NCBI RefSeq assembly: GCF_015550595.1
Contig: NZ_JADNBB010000043.1
Coordinates: 1-39,658, forward strand
Source: Parabacteroides goldsteinii
Lineage (GTDB): Bacteria; Bacteroidota; Bacteroidia; Bacteroidales; Tannerellaceae
Direction: 5' to 3'
Length of the DNA stretch: 39,658 bases
Part shown: in pieces, positions 13,876 through 21,045 of the stretch
Layout: each line of letters begins with the position of its first letter
How positions within the stretch are numbered: the first letter of the stretch is position 1
Translations under genes and position numbers: made by a program
The notes under the pieces: model-generated
The model's input: the letters and a program-made list of their open reading frames with translations, nothing else
Databases searched by the model: none
What the model was told of the DNA's origin: nothing

Positions 13876-14514
13876 ATGTGTGCTAAATATACGTTTTATA
13901 AGAATCCACCGAACCGGGAAACGGGAGAAACAGGTTCGCTGTATGCCAAAGTCGTTTCCGATGGTAAGATCACGACTGACTTGCTGGCGGATGAGATAGC
14001 CGGCATCTGTTCGTTCAGTTCCGGTGATGTAAAGGGGGTAATTCGCGCTTTATCGGATAGGTTGGCCTTTCATTTGAAATATGGCGAAACCGTTGACCTG
14101 GATGGGATAGGTAACTTTTCTGTTACCTTGAAGACACCGAAGGGCATCACCAGCCCGAAGCAAATTCGTGCCGAGTCGATCAGTTTTAACAATGTTGTCT
14201 ACCGTTCCTCTCCCCAACTTAAGCAGCAACTGAAAGCAATGCCTCTTGAACGTGCCGTCCTTCCCAAACGCAAGGAACAGGCCGAAGAGGAACGCCTGCA
14301 ACGCATCCTCACCAAACTGGAAGCCAAACACCTCATTTCCTCGTCCGACTGTATGTGTTTTAACCAATGCAGCCGCTATCAGGCTTTGAAAGATTTGAAA
14401 AAGCTTCACGAACAAGGCAAGTTGCTTCGTTTGGGAAGAGGAAAACAGAAATATTACGTGTTGAAAGAAAGCTGGCAGAAAGGGATGCGGAAAGAGGAAG
14501 AAAGCAAAGAGTAA
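13876..14514 (+). CDS. HU-family (HU-HIG-like) DNA-binding protein with winged-helix-like C-terminus
   Basis: 212 residues. Residues about 1-125 match the Bacteroidetes HU-like histone family: YTFYKNPPNRETGETGSLYA, ITTDLLADEIAGICSFSSGD, VKGVIRALSDRLAFHLKYGE and VDLDGIGNFSVTLKTPKGIT. After a charged linker (about 128-140) a second globular segment (about 141-198) contains QRILTKLEAKHLISSSDCMC, SRYQALKDLKKLHEQGKL and LRLGRGKQKYYVL, which read as the helices and wing of a winged helix. Typical family members I know are near 130-160 residues, so the extension is unusual. The gene is preceded by a four-copy 22-bp repeat overlapping its promoter, suggesting autoregulation or nucleoprotein formation at its own control region (inference). 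Confidence 0.8.
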   Translation: MCAKYTFYKNPPNRETGETGSLYAKVVSDGKITTDLLADEIAGICSFSSGDVKGVIRALSDRLAFHLKYGETVDLDGIGNFSVTLKTPKGITSPKQIRAESISFNNVVYRSSPQLKQQLKAMPLERAVLPKRKEQAEEERLQRILTKLEAKHLISSSDCMCFNQCSRYQALKDLKKLHEQGKLLRLGRGKQKYYVLKESWQKGMRKEEESKE

Positions 14515-14888
14515 GCTTTTCTGAACCGATCACGTTAAAGTATCGTTATTACTCAAAAAGAAAAATAAACAGCTCACAGGGCGTTTCTGTGTTAAACATT
14601 TTATATATTTGTTCCGGCAAAGGATTTATTTCCTGGGCTGACATAAATATTATAGAAGCGTTTAGCTTATTCCGAATCAAAGAAATCTGGACAATTTCTT
14701 ACCTGAGTGGAGTAAATTGAAACGTTCATCCTTGTTGTATATGTATTTCATATATGATAAAGGTGTGAGCTGTTTTTTTATCTCTTTTGGTAGGGCAGTC
14801 CAGAGCCTCTTTGATTAGATAAACTAACAGGCTCACACTTCTTTTCATAAAAAACACTCCGAGCCTCAGTGTTACGAATACTAGTATT
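14515..14888 (+). other. Intergenic leader with a long interrupted hairpin
   Basis: 374 bases without a convincing gene. TATATTTG at 14604-14611 is a perfect -7 box with a weak -33 region, and would give a leader of about 270 bases for the DUF4988 gene. Within it GTGTGAGC (14763-14770) pairs with GCTCACAC (14831-14838), continued inward by TGTT/AACA and TATCT/AGATA, closing a loop of about 33 bases. A second small inverted pair, AACACT/AGTGTT, follows at about 14855-14874. The inter-arm distance is too short for a usual invertible promoter; a structured leader or a terminator-like element is likelier. Confidence 0.4.
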
Positions 14889-16199
14889 ATGAAACACATG
14901 TTACACAAGTGGATTATTCCTATCGTTTTGTTTATCGGGTTTATTGTGGTGTCTATTAGTTGTCGGAAAGATCTGAGAGATGATGTAGATGATTTGTTAG
15001 ATAGAGTCTCCAAGTTGGAAATGATGTGTGAACAAATCAACTCGGATATTGCAGGTTTGAAGCAAATCGTATCTGTATTGGAAGCAAATGACTACATTAC
15101 AAGTGTAAATGAACTAGCTGATAAGAGCGGATATGCCATAAACTTTCTGAAAGGTAATACAATCGTTATCAAACATGGAACAGATGGTGAGTCTCCTGTA
15201 ATCGGGGTAGAAGAGTTTGAAGATATTTTTTATTGGACACAGAAGATAGGAGATAATTCGCCGTCCTGGATATTAGATTCTGAAGGAAATAAAGTACAGG
15301 CAACCGGAGTGAACGGTACAACACCGGTTATAGGTGTCAATAAGAATGGTAATTGGACAGTCGATTATGGAGAGGGTGTCCAAGAAATAAAAGTAAATGG
15401 TAAGCCTGTTCCTGCCAGGGGAAAAGATGGGCTCGACGGATATTCTCCGTTTAGAAGTGTGACGGATCAAGGGGATTATGTCGAAATAAAATTAACCACC
15501 GGAACTGTATTAAAGTTGCAAAAGTGGGATGAAAAGAAGATGAGGATAGTGTTTGAGGTAAATGCGGAAAATCTTATATCTGATGTGATGTATTTAAACG
15601 AGGAGAATGTAGTTCCTTATTATGTAGAAAATCCTGATCCGCAAGCTTCTGTTTACTTTGAAGCAACTAATGGCTGGATTATCAATCATAACTCAGCCGA
15701 TCAATCTATTACTATAAAACCTTATGCTGCATGGGATTGCGAGGGGCGTATAATTGCTTCTGTAATAAAAGGAGATAAATTAATATCACAATTCAGGTTC
15801 TTAGTAAAAACGAATATGCAACAACAACCACTAAAGGAAGATTACATCAAAGCCGAACCACAGCCTTTGGAGGCGATAGGTGGAAAAGTCCCTGTAACCA
15901 TTAATGCAACTTTCCCGATGAGATGGTTTTGTAAGGAAGCTGTCATAACAGTGACGCCGGTACTTCGTTATGAAGGTGGTGAAGCTTGGGGGACTTCTTA
16001 TACTTATCAGGGCGAAAAAGTCGGAGAAAATAATCAGGTAATTTCATACGAAGAAGGAGCAAATGTGACTATGAAATCAGCTTTTACTTACAAGCCGGAA
16101 ATGAAAAAATCAGAGTTGTATTTAACCTTTGACATAATAATATGGGGTAAAAAATATACCTTACCGGATGTAAAGATTGGTGAAGGGGTTATAACTTAA
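14889..16199 (+). CDS. DUF4988/PL29-N-terminal-like surface lipoprotein
   Basis: 436 residues (start could also be the ATG three codons later). The hydrophobic signal ends in VSISC (Cys about residue 25), a lipobox. A coiled-coil-like segment follows (about 28-65, DDVDDLLDRVSKLEMMCEQI). Then comes the Gly/Asp-rich DUF4988 region with the repeated phrase GESPVIGVEEFEDIFYW and TTPVIGVNKNGNWTVDYGEG, and a short collagen-like GKDGLDGYSPF. The C-terminal half (about 230-436) is beta-rich, probably Ig-like. In Bacteroidales such proteins are surface lipoproteins, some with a glycan-lyase or binding domain at the C-terminus; no lyase domain is recognisable here. Function unknown. Confidence 0.75.
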   Translation: MKHMLHKWIIPIVLFIGFIVVSISCRKDLRDDVDDLLDRVSKLEMMCEQINSDIAGLKQIVSVLEANDYITSVNELADKSGYAINFLKGNTIVIKHGTDGESPVIGVEEFEDIFYWTQKIGDNSPSWILDSEGNKVQATGVNGTTPVIGVNKNGNWTVDYGEGVQEIKVNGKPVPARGKDGLDGYSPFRSVTDQGDYVEIKLTTGTVLKLQKWDEKKMRIVFEVNAENLISDVMYLNEENVVPYYVENPDPQASVYFEATNGWIINHNSADQSITIKPYAAWDCEGRIIASVIKGDKLISQFRFLVKTNMQQQPLKEDYIKAEPQPLEAIGGKVPVTINATFPMRWFCKEAVITVTPVLRYEGGEAWGTSYTYQGEKVGENNQVISYEEGANVTMKSAFTYKPEMKKSELYLTFDIIIWGKKYTLPDVKIGEGVIT

Positions 16200-16379
16200 C
16201 TTACTGATTGAGTATTGTATTGGCGCTGCGTATATAATGCCAGGCTCTGATGTTTATGGATGGGCGTTTGTAAGGCTTATAAACAAAAAAGTTTTGTTTG
16301 GATAGAATAGTTTCGTGTTTTTTTGTTATATTTGGATGTGTAAAATTCACATTAGTATTAATGAAAAACACAATAATGT

Positions 16380-17264
16380 ATGTTTACTGTAGCCATGACA
16401 AACGCAGAGCTTCAACATGAAGCTTATCTTGATTTCCTTGAGTTGAAGGGGCCTATAAGGATTGCTTTCGGTAATTTCCGTTGGCAAATGAATTCTTCCG
16501 GCAAAAAGAATCCTTATTGTATCCATAATATTGTTCAAACGAAAACTTATCGTACCAAACGAAATAATACATGGCAAATAGAATTCCACAGTAATTATTA
16601 CACCCGGGAAAATGCAATGATAGGAGGTTATGTGATTTATATTCCTTTATATCGGGGAGAACTTACCGAATATCTGTTCCTGAGGAGTATTGATGATTTT
16701 TTTCCTGAAAAGATAACTTCCCATTTCGTACAACGTTATAAAGAACGTTATCTGCTGCCGAACAAGATCAATACGAAAGGGATGAATGCTGCCCTTTATT
16801 TCCAACGTCACTCTGACGATATGAGGCCAACGGATTTTTATCCGGAAAACTGGAGTGAAGAAGATAAGGAAAATAAAATGATCTGGCTCTCGGATCAAGG
16901 ACTGTTCGTTACTCATATGGAAGATAAGATGCGCGTTTATATCACTTTCCTTGATCAGGAGAACTTGTCATGCTATAAAGCGATAATTTATGAAGAAGAG
17001 AATTTGATGCGATTGTACAATGAAGGGAAAAAGATCAAGGATCCTATTGAGCAGGCTAAACACATGGCTTATATTTACAAACAACCCAATGCCAGAAAGA
17101 TACAGGAAAGATATCTGGAAAGAACAACTGACTATGATCTTCCTGATCGCGAAGAAATTATCAAGGATTGCCTTAAGGCATGGGATGCAATGGTGAAAGC
17201 GACTTTCCAACTGTTGGATAAAGTTAGAGAGCTTGAAGTGGATGCAGATAGGATATTCAGATAA
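16380..17264 (+). CDS. Hypothetical cytoplasmic protein
   Basis: 294 residues (a start 15 bases later is also possible). No signal peptide or membrane helix. Mixed alpha/beta composition with IRIAFGNFRWQMNSSGKKNP at the N-terminus and a conspicuous central HFVQRYKERYLLPNKI segment, which I cannot tie to a named family. A charged helical C-terminus includes IEQAKHMAYIYKQPNARKIQ and KVRELEVDADRIFR. A TATATTTG box at 16327-16334 could be its -7 element, but the nearest TTTG is 26 bases upstream. Its end lies only 22 bases from the convergent lipoprotein gene. No function can be proposed. Confidence 0.6.
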   Translation: MFTVAMTNAELQHEAYLDFLELKGPIRIAFGNFRWQMNSSGKKNPYCIHNIVQTKTYRTKRNNTWQIEFHSNYYTRENAMIGGYVIYIPLYRGELTEYLFLRSIDDFFPEKITSHFVQRYKERYLLPNKINTKGMNAALYFQRHSDDMRPTDFYPENWSEEDKENKMIWLSDQGLFVTHMEDKMRVYITFLDQENLSCYKAIIYEEENLMRLYNEGKKIKDPIEQAKHMAYIYKQPNARKIQERYLERTTDYDLPDREEIIKDCLKAWDAMVKATFQLLDKVRELEVDADRIFR

Positions 17265-17286
17265 AAGAGGCTATTGAATGGTCGAA

Positions 17287-18273
17287 TTAATGAGTGATTT
17301 CCGTGGGTTGTAAAGGTATAGGTGAATATTCAACCTTAAACTCTGTCTCCATATAAACCTCAATCTGTAATCCTATTTTATATTTTCCGGGAGCTAGTAT
17401 TCCTGCTTTGAAACTCTCTTTATCGTGGCGTGATTGTAAACCATTGGTGTCCCACGATATCGGAATACTGAATAGCATGGCTTCTCCACCTTTCAATAGA
17501 GCATGGCTTTTCATCCACTCGACTTCTCCGACCCATCCTGAACGGGCATACGGATGGACATTGTATAATTCGTCTGTTCCGACACTGGGGAGATATACGG
17601 GCTGTACTGGCAGATTGGTATGATTTTCAAACAGAATGCGGAGTGAATCGTTCTTTGAGTCCAATACACGGAAGGTAAACGCACCTTTCATTTCGCTGTT
17701 TTTTACAGATTGAATACTCTTGTCTGTTACGGTACAATAGGTGTAGATGTTAGCAAAGACATAGAAATGAATTTTGTATTTATTAGGTTCTAAAAGATAT
17801 TTAAACTCTGACATATTGATAACTTCCGGTAACGTATCTCCTTTGGATAGATCTCTGCCTACTCCGGCAAAAGCCAGATTGTCAATGAATGGGAATTCAG
17901 TCCATTTCCCGTTTTCCCATTGCTCCATTCTGTGATATTCGGGTTCGGCAGAAGGCGCGTTGACATTGATCACATCTAATGTGATTTGGTTTGTTTTAGT
18001 CGTATAAACAGGTTTTTGGGTTCTTATCTTGTAAGCATCCGGGTGGGTGATCGTTACATTGGGGATACGTTTCAAAGTCACTCGTTTGTTATATTGTTCT
18101 ATCTCTGACAGAGGAATAGGGGCATCTATGTCGTATTGTTGTGTGTCTGCATTGGCAATGACGATTTCAGTGGTACCATCTGCACCGCCAATGATTGTCG
18201 ATTGCTTTTGTTTGTTTGTACATCCGGTAAAAAGAATGCAAAGCAGCAGGTTGTATAAAATGACGGATCTCAT
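17287..18273 (-). CDS. Lipoprotein with IIGGADG motif and Ig-like region
   Basis: 328 residues. The signal peptide ends in LFTGC (Cys18), a lipobox. Directly after it comes STIIGGADGTTEIVIAN, a short motif otherwise best known from the beta subunits of Na+-translocating decarboxylases and seen at the N-terminus of assorted secreted proteins. The central part (about 85-180) resembles the bacterial immunoglobulin-like domain family: TTKTNQITLDVINVNAPSAE, then MEQWENGKWTEFPF and FKYLLEPNKYKIHFYVF. A second beta-rich half follows (about 200-325, FRVLDSKNDSLRILFENHTN, LLKGGEAMLFSIPISWD, LAPGKYKIGLQIEVYMETEF). It may shape or protect the envelope; the role is unknown. Confidence 0.65.
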   Translation of the reverse strand: MRSVILYNLLLCILFTGCTNKQKQSTIIGGADGTTEIVIANADTQQYDIDAPIPLSEIEQYNKRVTLKRIPNVTITHPDAYKIRTQKPVYTTKTNQITLDVINVNAPSAEPEYHRMEQWENGKWTEFPFIDNLAFAGVGRDLSKGDTLPEVINMSEFKYLLEPNKYKIHFYVFANIYTYCTVTDKSIQSVKNSEMKGAFTFRVLDSKNDSLRILFENHTNLPVQPVYLPSVGTDELYNVHPYARSGWVGEVEWMKSHALLKGGEAMLFSIPISWDTNGLQSRHDKESFKAGILAPGKYKIGLQIEVYMETEFKVEYSPIPLQPTEITH

Positions 18274-18421
18274 AGGTTCACGTTTTAAAATTCAGAATTC
18301 TTTCTTCCGTATCAGGAAGAATGACCGGAATGCCTTTCTTTGGCTATGTCCGTAAAAATATGAAATTAATCTGAGAACGGATAGAAAGTGTGATTTTTAT
18401 TTCTCATCAATTGCTTAATGA

Positions 18422-18452
18422 TTGTTGGTCTGGAATTTATCCTATATATTTG
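18422..18452 (+). promoter_or_regulatory. Predicted promoter of the PLD-like gene
   Basis: TTG at 18422-18424, a 20-base spacer and TATATTTG at 18445-18452, a perfect -7 box. The leader to the ATG at 18501 would be about 40 bases. Confidence 0.6.
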
Positions 18453-18500
18453 AATAGTCTATGATATAGTACTAAGGTTTCATCAGAGAAATTATTATTT

Positions 18501-19013
18501 ATGCTCCAATACATTAAAAACGAACAACATTACTCTTCCCTTATCGAGGCTATCCGGCAGGCAAAGCGGACAGTATGGATCGGCACGGCTGATATAAAAG
18601 ACCTTTATATCAAAGAAGGAAAAGACGCTGTCCCCCTCCTGAAGCTGTTGGAGCAAAAGGTGAAAGAAGGTGTTGAAGTACGTCTGATCCATGCTAAAGA
18701 ACCGGGACAGAACTTCCGCGATGATTTTGACAAGTATCCTTTGCTTTGGAGTCGGATGGAGCGCGTACTTTGTCCGCGTGTCCATTTCAAGTTATTGATA
18801 TTCGACCTGAAGCAGGTCTATATCGGATCGGCAAACTTGACGGGAGCCGCGTTAGGCATGAAAGGAAAAGACAACCGTAACTTCGAAGCGGGAATCTTCA
18901 CCTCCATAGAAGAGCTGGTGACGGAAGCCGTCGAACAGTTCGATGAGCTTTGGATGGGAATTCCTTGCAAGACATGTAAGCGGAAGAAGTATTGTTCGGA
19001 CAGGATTACATGA
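18501..19013 (+). CDS. Single-domain phospholipase D-like protein with C-terminal Cys cluster
   Basis: 170 residues. One HKD motif is visible: His95-x-Lys97, Asp102 and GSAN at 109-112, in VHFKLLIFDLKQVYIGSANL, followed by the NFEAGIF strand normal for this fold. The N-terminus has the IRQAKRTVWIGTADIKDLYI strand. A single HKD motif means activity would need a dimer, as in the Nuc-type endonucleases. The last 15 residues carry CKTCKRKKYC (Cys156, 159, 165), a possible metal-binding tail. No signal peptide, so it is probably cytoplasmic. Substrate may be nucleic acid or phospholipid and cannot be settled. It has its own promoter and a downstream hairpin. Confidence 0.8.
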   Translation: MLQYIKNEQHYSSLIEAIRQAKRTVWIGTADIKDLYIKEGKDAVPLLKLLEQKVKEGVEVRLIHAKEPGQNFRDDFDKYPLLWSRMERVLCPRVHFKLLIFDLKQVYIGSANLTGAALGMKGKDNRNFEAGIFTSIEELVTEAVEQFDELWMGIPCKTCKRKKYCSDRIT

Positions 19014-19024
19014 TTGAAGATCAG

Positions 19025-19061
19025 CACTGCCTGTAAGACGGAATCCGTATTACAGACAGTG
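19025..19061 (+). terminator. Hairpin terminator after the PLD-like gene
   Basis: The arms CACTG-CTGTAA-ACGG and CCGT-TTACAG-CAGTG pair with single-base mismatches, followed by a T-rich tract (ACTTTCTTTTAC). It sits between convergent genes and may serve both. Confidence 0.65.
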
Positions 19062-19069
19062 ACTTTCTT

Positions 19070-19444
19070 TTACTTTTTTGTATATGTTCTGGTGTAACTG
19101 TCTTGGGTGAGCGTCAGTGAGTTTTCAGATATCTTGTCAATCTTTAGTGTGTCGGAGAATGAGAGTGTTTGTCCGTTGCCGATACTTTTTCCCTGAAGTA
19201 CCAAGACATCTGCATTGTCCAGTTTTATAGTTTCCCACTTCTCATAAACCAGTGTTGCCATATTGATAGAAGAGGCAAGTCCATCGTCTTTCAGTTCGAA
19301 ACCTTCCATCTGTTCGGGCATACCGTTGATAGGAGCGACCCAGGAACCTTTTAATTGGTTTGTAAGATTATTATTTCCGCTGCAAGCAATCAATGCCAGT
19401 GTGGCGATAGGTAATAAGAGGCCACACGTAATCGTCTTTTTCAT
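19070..19444 (-). CDS. Small lipocalin-like lipoprotein
   Basis: 124 residues from the ATG at 19444. The longer reading starting at 19477 is rejected because its start falls in a CAAATATA sequence that reads TATATTTG on the minus strand, a likely -7 box. The signal peptide ends in LALIAC (Cys about 21). The mature part begins after an Asn-rich linker with LKGSWVAPINGMPEQMEGFE and continues through short beta strands (WETIKLDNADVLVLQGKSIG, SFSDTLKIDKI, SLTLTQDSYTRTYTK), the pattern of the lipocalin-type proteins of Bacteroidales. Ligand and role are unknown. Confidence 0.65.
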   Translation of the reverse strand: MKKTITCGLLLPIATLALIACSGNNNLTNQLKGSWVAPINGMPEQMEGFELKDDGLASSINMATLVYEKWETIKLDNADVLVLQGKSIGNGQTLSFSDTLKIDKISENSLTLTQDSYTRTYTKK

Positions 19445-19594
19445 ATTAAATACTGTTTTGAATTTGAATAAGTACACAAATATATCTGAAGGATATAGGA
19501 ATCCGATGATTTATATAGTTTTTTTAGTACAAGCGAGTAAGGTTTGAATATATTTATTATATTTATGCAACCGAAGAATATTAATTAACATACT

Positions 19595-20359
19595 ATGATA
19601 GGTGCAATAGCAGGAGACATTATCGGCTCCGTTTATGAATTCGATAATATAAAGACAACGGACTTTCCGCTGTTTACAAGTGAAAGTGATTATACGGACG
19701 ACACGATCATGACAGTTGCCGTTGCAGACTGGCTGCTTAATGGGGGAGATCTGACCCGTGTCATGCAGGGATACGGACGTAAATATCCATGTCCGATGGG
19801 AGGTTACGGCGGTCGTTTCAGCGGTTGGCTTCGGGAAAAGGATCCGCAACCGTATAACAGCTGGGGAAATGGTTCGGCGATGCGGGTAAGTGCTGTCGGA
19901 TGGAAATTCGATTCGTTGGAAGAGACTTTGGATGTCGCCAGGGAAACAGCTCTTGTCTCTCATAACCATCCCGAAGGAATAAAAGGAGCCCAGGCTACCG
20001 CTGCTGCGATTTATTTGGCACGAACCGGAAAAAGCAGGCAAGAAATCAAACAATATATAGAAACTACTTTTTCCTACGATCTGAACCGTACCTGTGACGA
20101 GATACGTCCGACCTATCATTTCAATGAAAGTTGCCAGGGCACTGTTCCCGAAGCAATCATCGCCTTCCTGGATAGTACAGACTTCGAAAATGCCATCCGC
20201 CTGGCTGTCTCTTTGGGTGGCGATAGCGATACGCTAGCCTGTATCACCGGAGGGATAGCCGAGGCTTTTTATGGCGTACCGGACGGAATCCGGTCGGAAG
20301 TATTTAAACGGATACCACGGAAATTTCAGGAGATAGTGAAGCAATTAGTTGTTTATTAG
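19595..20359 (+). CDS. ADP-ribosylglycohydrolase (DraG/ARH) family protein
   Basis: 254 residues. The family removes ADP-ribose from modified proteins or nucleic acids, or cleaves related ADP-ribose compounds, using a dinuclear magnesium site. Both metal-binding signatures are intact: TDDT at about residues 34-37 (ESDYTDDTIMTVAVADWLLN) and GGDSDT near residue 210 (VSLGGDSDTLACITGGIAEA). The N-terminal GAIAGDIIGSVYEF and the central SWGNGSAMRVSAVGW are also typical. It is cytoplasmic. The physiological substrate is unknown. A possible ADP-ribosyltransferase-fold protein (DUF3990) is encoded 7 kb away, but no operon links them. An antitoxin-like gene starts 42 bases downstream. Confidence 0.88.
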   Translation: MIGAIAGDIIGSVYEFDNIKTTDFPLFTSESDYTDDTIMTVAVADWLLNGGDLTRVMQGYGRKYPCPMGGYGGRFSGWLREKDPQPYNSWGNGSAMRVSAVGWKFDSLEETLDVARETALVSHNHPEGIKGAQATAAAIYLARTGKSRQEIKQYIETTFSYDLNRTCDEIRPTYHFNESCQGTVPEAIIAFLDSTDFENAIRLAVSLGGDSDTLACITGGIAEAFYGVPDGIRSEVFKRIPRKFQEIVKQLVVY

Positions 20360-20401
20360 GCAACTTCTTTTTGGTTTTGTACAATTTTAATAGTAAACAT
20401 T

Positions 20402-20560
20402 ATGGCACGACAAATTAAACCAACACCTGTCCTAAAGGACGAAGATGCTGTGAACTTTATACAGAAGCTAGAACAGCGTAAAAAGGCCAGTAAAAAAGAA
20501 CTGGAGCGAATGAACGAAGGATTTCAGCGAATAAATGAAATGATGACATTTAAATTCTAA
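20402..20560 (+). CDS. Small antitoxin-like protein of a GNAT toxin-antitoxin module
   Basis: 52 residues, beginning ARQIKPTPVLKDEDAVNFIQ after the Met and ending NEGFQRINEMMTFKF. It is charged and largely helical, with a Lys/Glu-rich middle (KLEQRKKASKKELERMNEGF). In Bacteroidetes short proteins of this pattern directly precede GNAT-type acetyltransferases, as AtaR/TacA-like antitoxins precede AtaT/TacT toxins. Here a GNAT gene begins three bases after the stop codon, but it is broken, so this is an orphaned antitoxin-like gene. The reading frame itself is intact. Role is inferred from arrangement and resemblance. Confidence 0.65.
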   Translation: MARQIKPTPVLKDEDAVNFIQKLEQRKKASKKELERMNEGFQRINEMMTFKF

Positions 20561-20563
20561 GCT

Positions 20564-20934
20564 ATGAAATCCAATTTCCGAATTATTAGATTGTCGGAAA
20601 ATTTTCAGCTGAAACCTTTTGACTGTGGAGATAATGATCTGAATAATAAAATCTCCATACCGGAGGGTGATAAAGCGATCTGATATACTTCGGTTTATTA
20701 AAAAAGATATTTATAACGGATAATAAGACGGGATGTGGTTTTATTACAATTGATGTATTATATGTAACTCTTCCTTTTTATTTGAAAAATGGATTTGAAT
20801 ATCTAAGGAAAGAAGATATGTTGGATGAAACAGATAGTACAATCTTATTATTCTATGACTTATATCCGTTGACATTTATAATGTTACAGGTGGTTACTAT
20901 AATACGCCGACTAGTATCACCGGAGCAGTTATAG
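20564..20934 (+). pseudogene. Broken GNAT acetyltransferase (toxin) gene
   Basis: The first 39 codons read KSNFRIIRLSENFQLKPFDC then GDNDLNN after the Met, a normal GNAT-toxin N-terminus, and stop at 20683. In another frame (+2 relative) the downstream DNA encodes the C-terminal half: KKIFITDNKTGCGFITIDVL, LPFYLKNGFEYL and LLFYDLYP, ending with TAG at 20932-20934. An intact member would need roughly 70 more residues between these parts, including the acetyl-CoA-binding Arg/Gln-x-x-Gly-x-Gly/Ala loop, which is absent. Deletion plus frameshift therefore removed the active core. The N-terminal fragment may still be translated. Confidence 0.75.
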
Positions 20935-20949
20935 AAGTACTTCTTTATG

Positions 20950-20988
20950 TCTTTCTTTTGAAGAATTTGTCTTCATGAAAAAGAAAGA
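20950..20988. terminator. Hairpin between the GNAT relic and the nuclease gene
   Basis: TCTTTCTTTTGAAGA and TCTTC-ATG-AAAAAGAAAGA form an imperfect stem with a 5-base loop. It lies downstream of the convergent nuclease gene (minus strand) and after the GNAT relic. A terminator role is plausible but it lacks a G+C-rich stem. Confidence 0.35.
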
Positions 20989-21045
20989 GTTAGTGAAATG
21001 TCTGACTCTAATGTGATCAAAGAATATACATTCTGTTTTTCTAAA

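Noticed and set aside
14763-14838. Invertible (phase-variable) promoter upstream of the DUF4988 lipoprotein gene
   Set aside because: The inverted arms are only about 35-60 bases apart and no consensus promoter lies between them; known Bacteroides invertible promoters span roughly 150-200 bases or more. It is kept as a structured leader.
14726-15040. 104-residue minus-strand frame overlapping the DUF4988 leader and signal peptide
   Set aside because: Low-complexity translation, no similarity recognised, and it covers the leader hairpin and the start of a convincing gene.
20564-20683. Short intact 39-residue gene
   Set aside because: It matches only the N-terminus of GNAT toxins, and the missing C-terminal half is recognisable downstream in another frame, so it is called a pseudogene.
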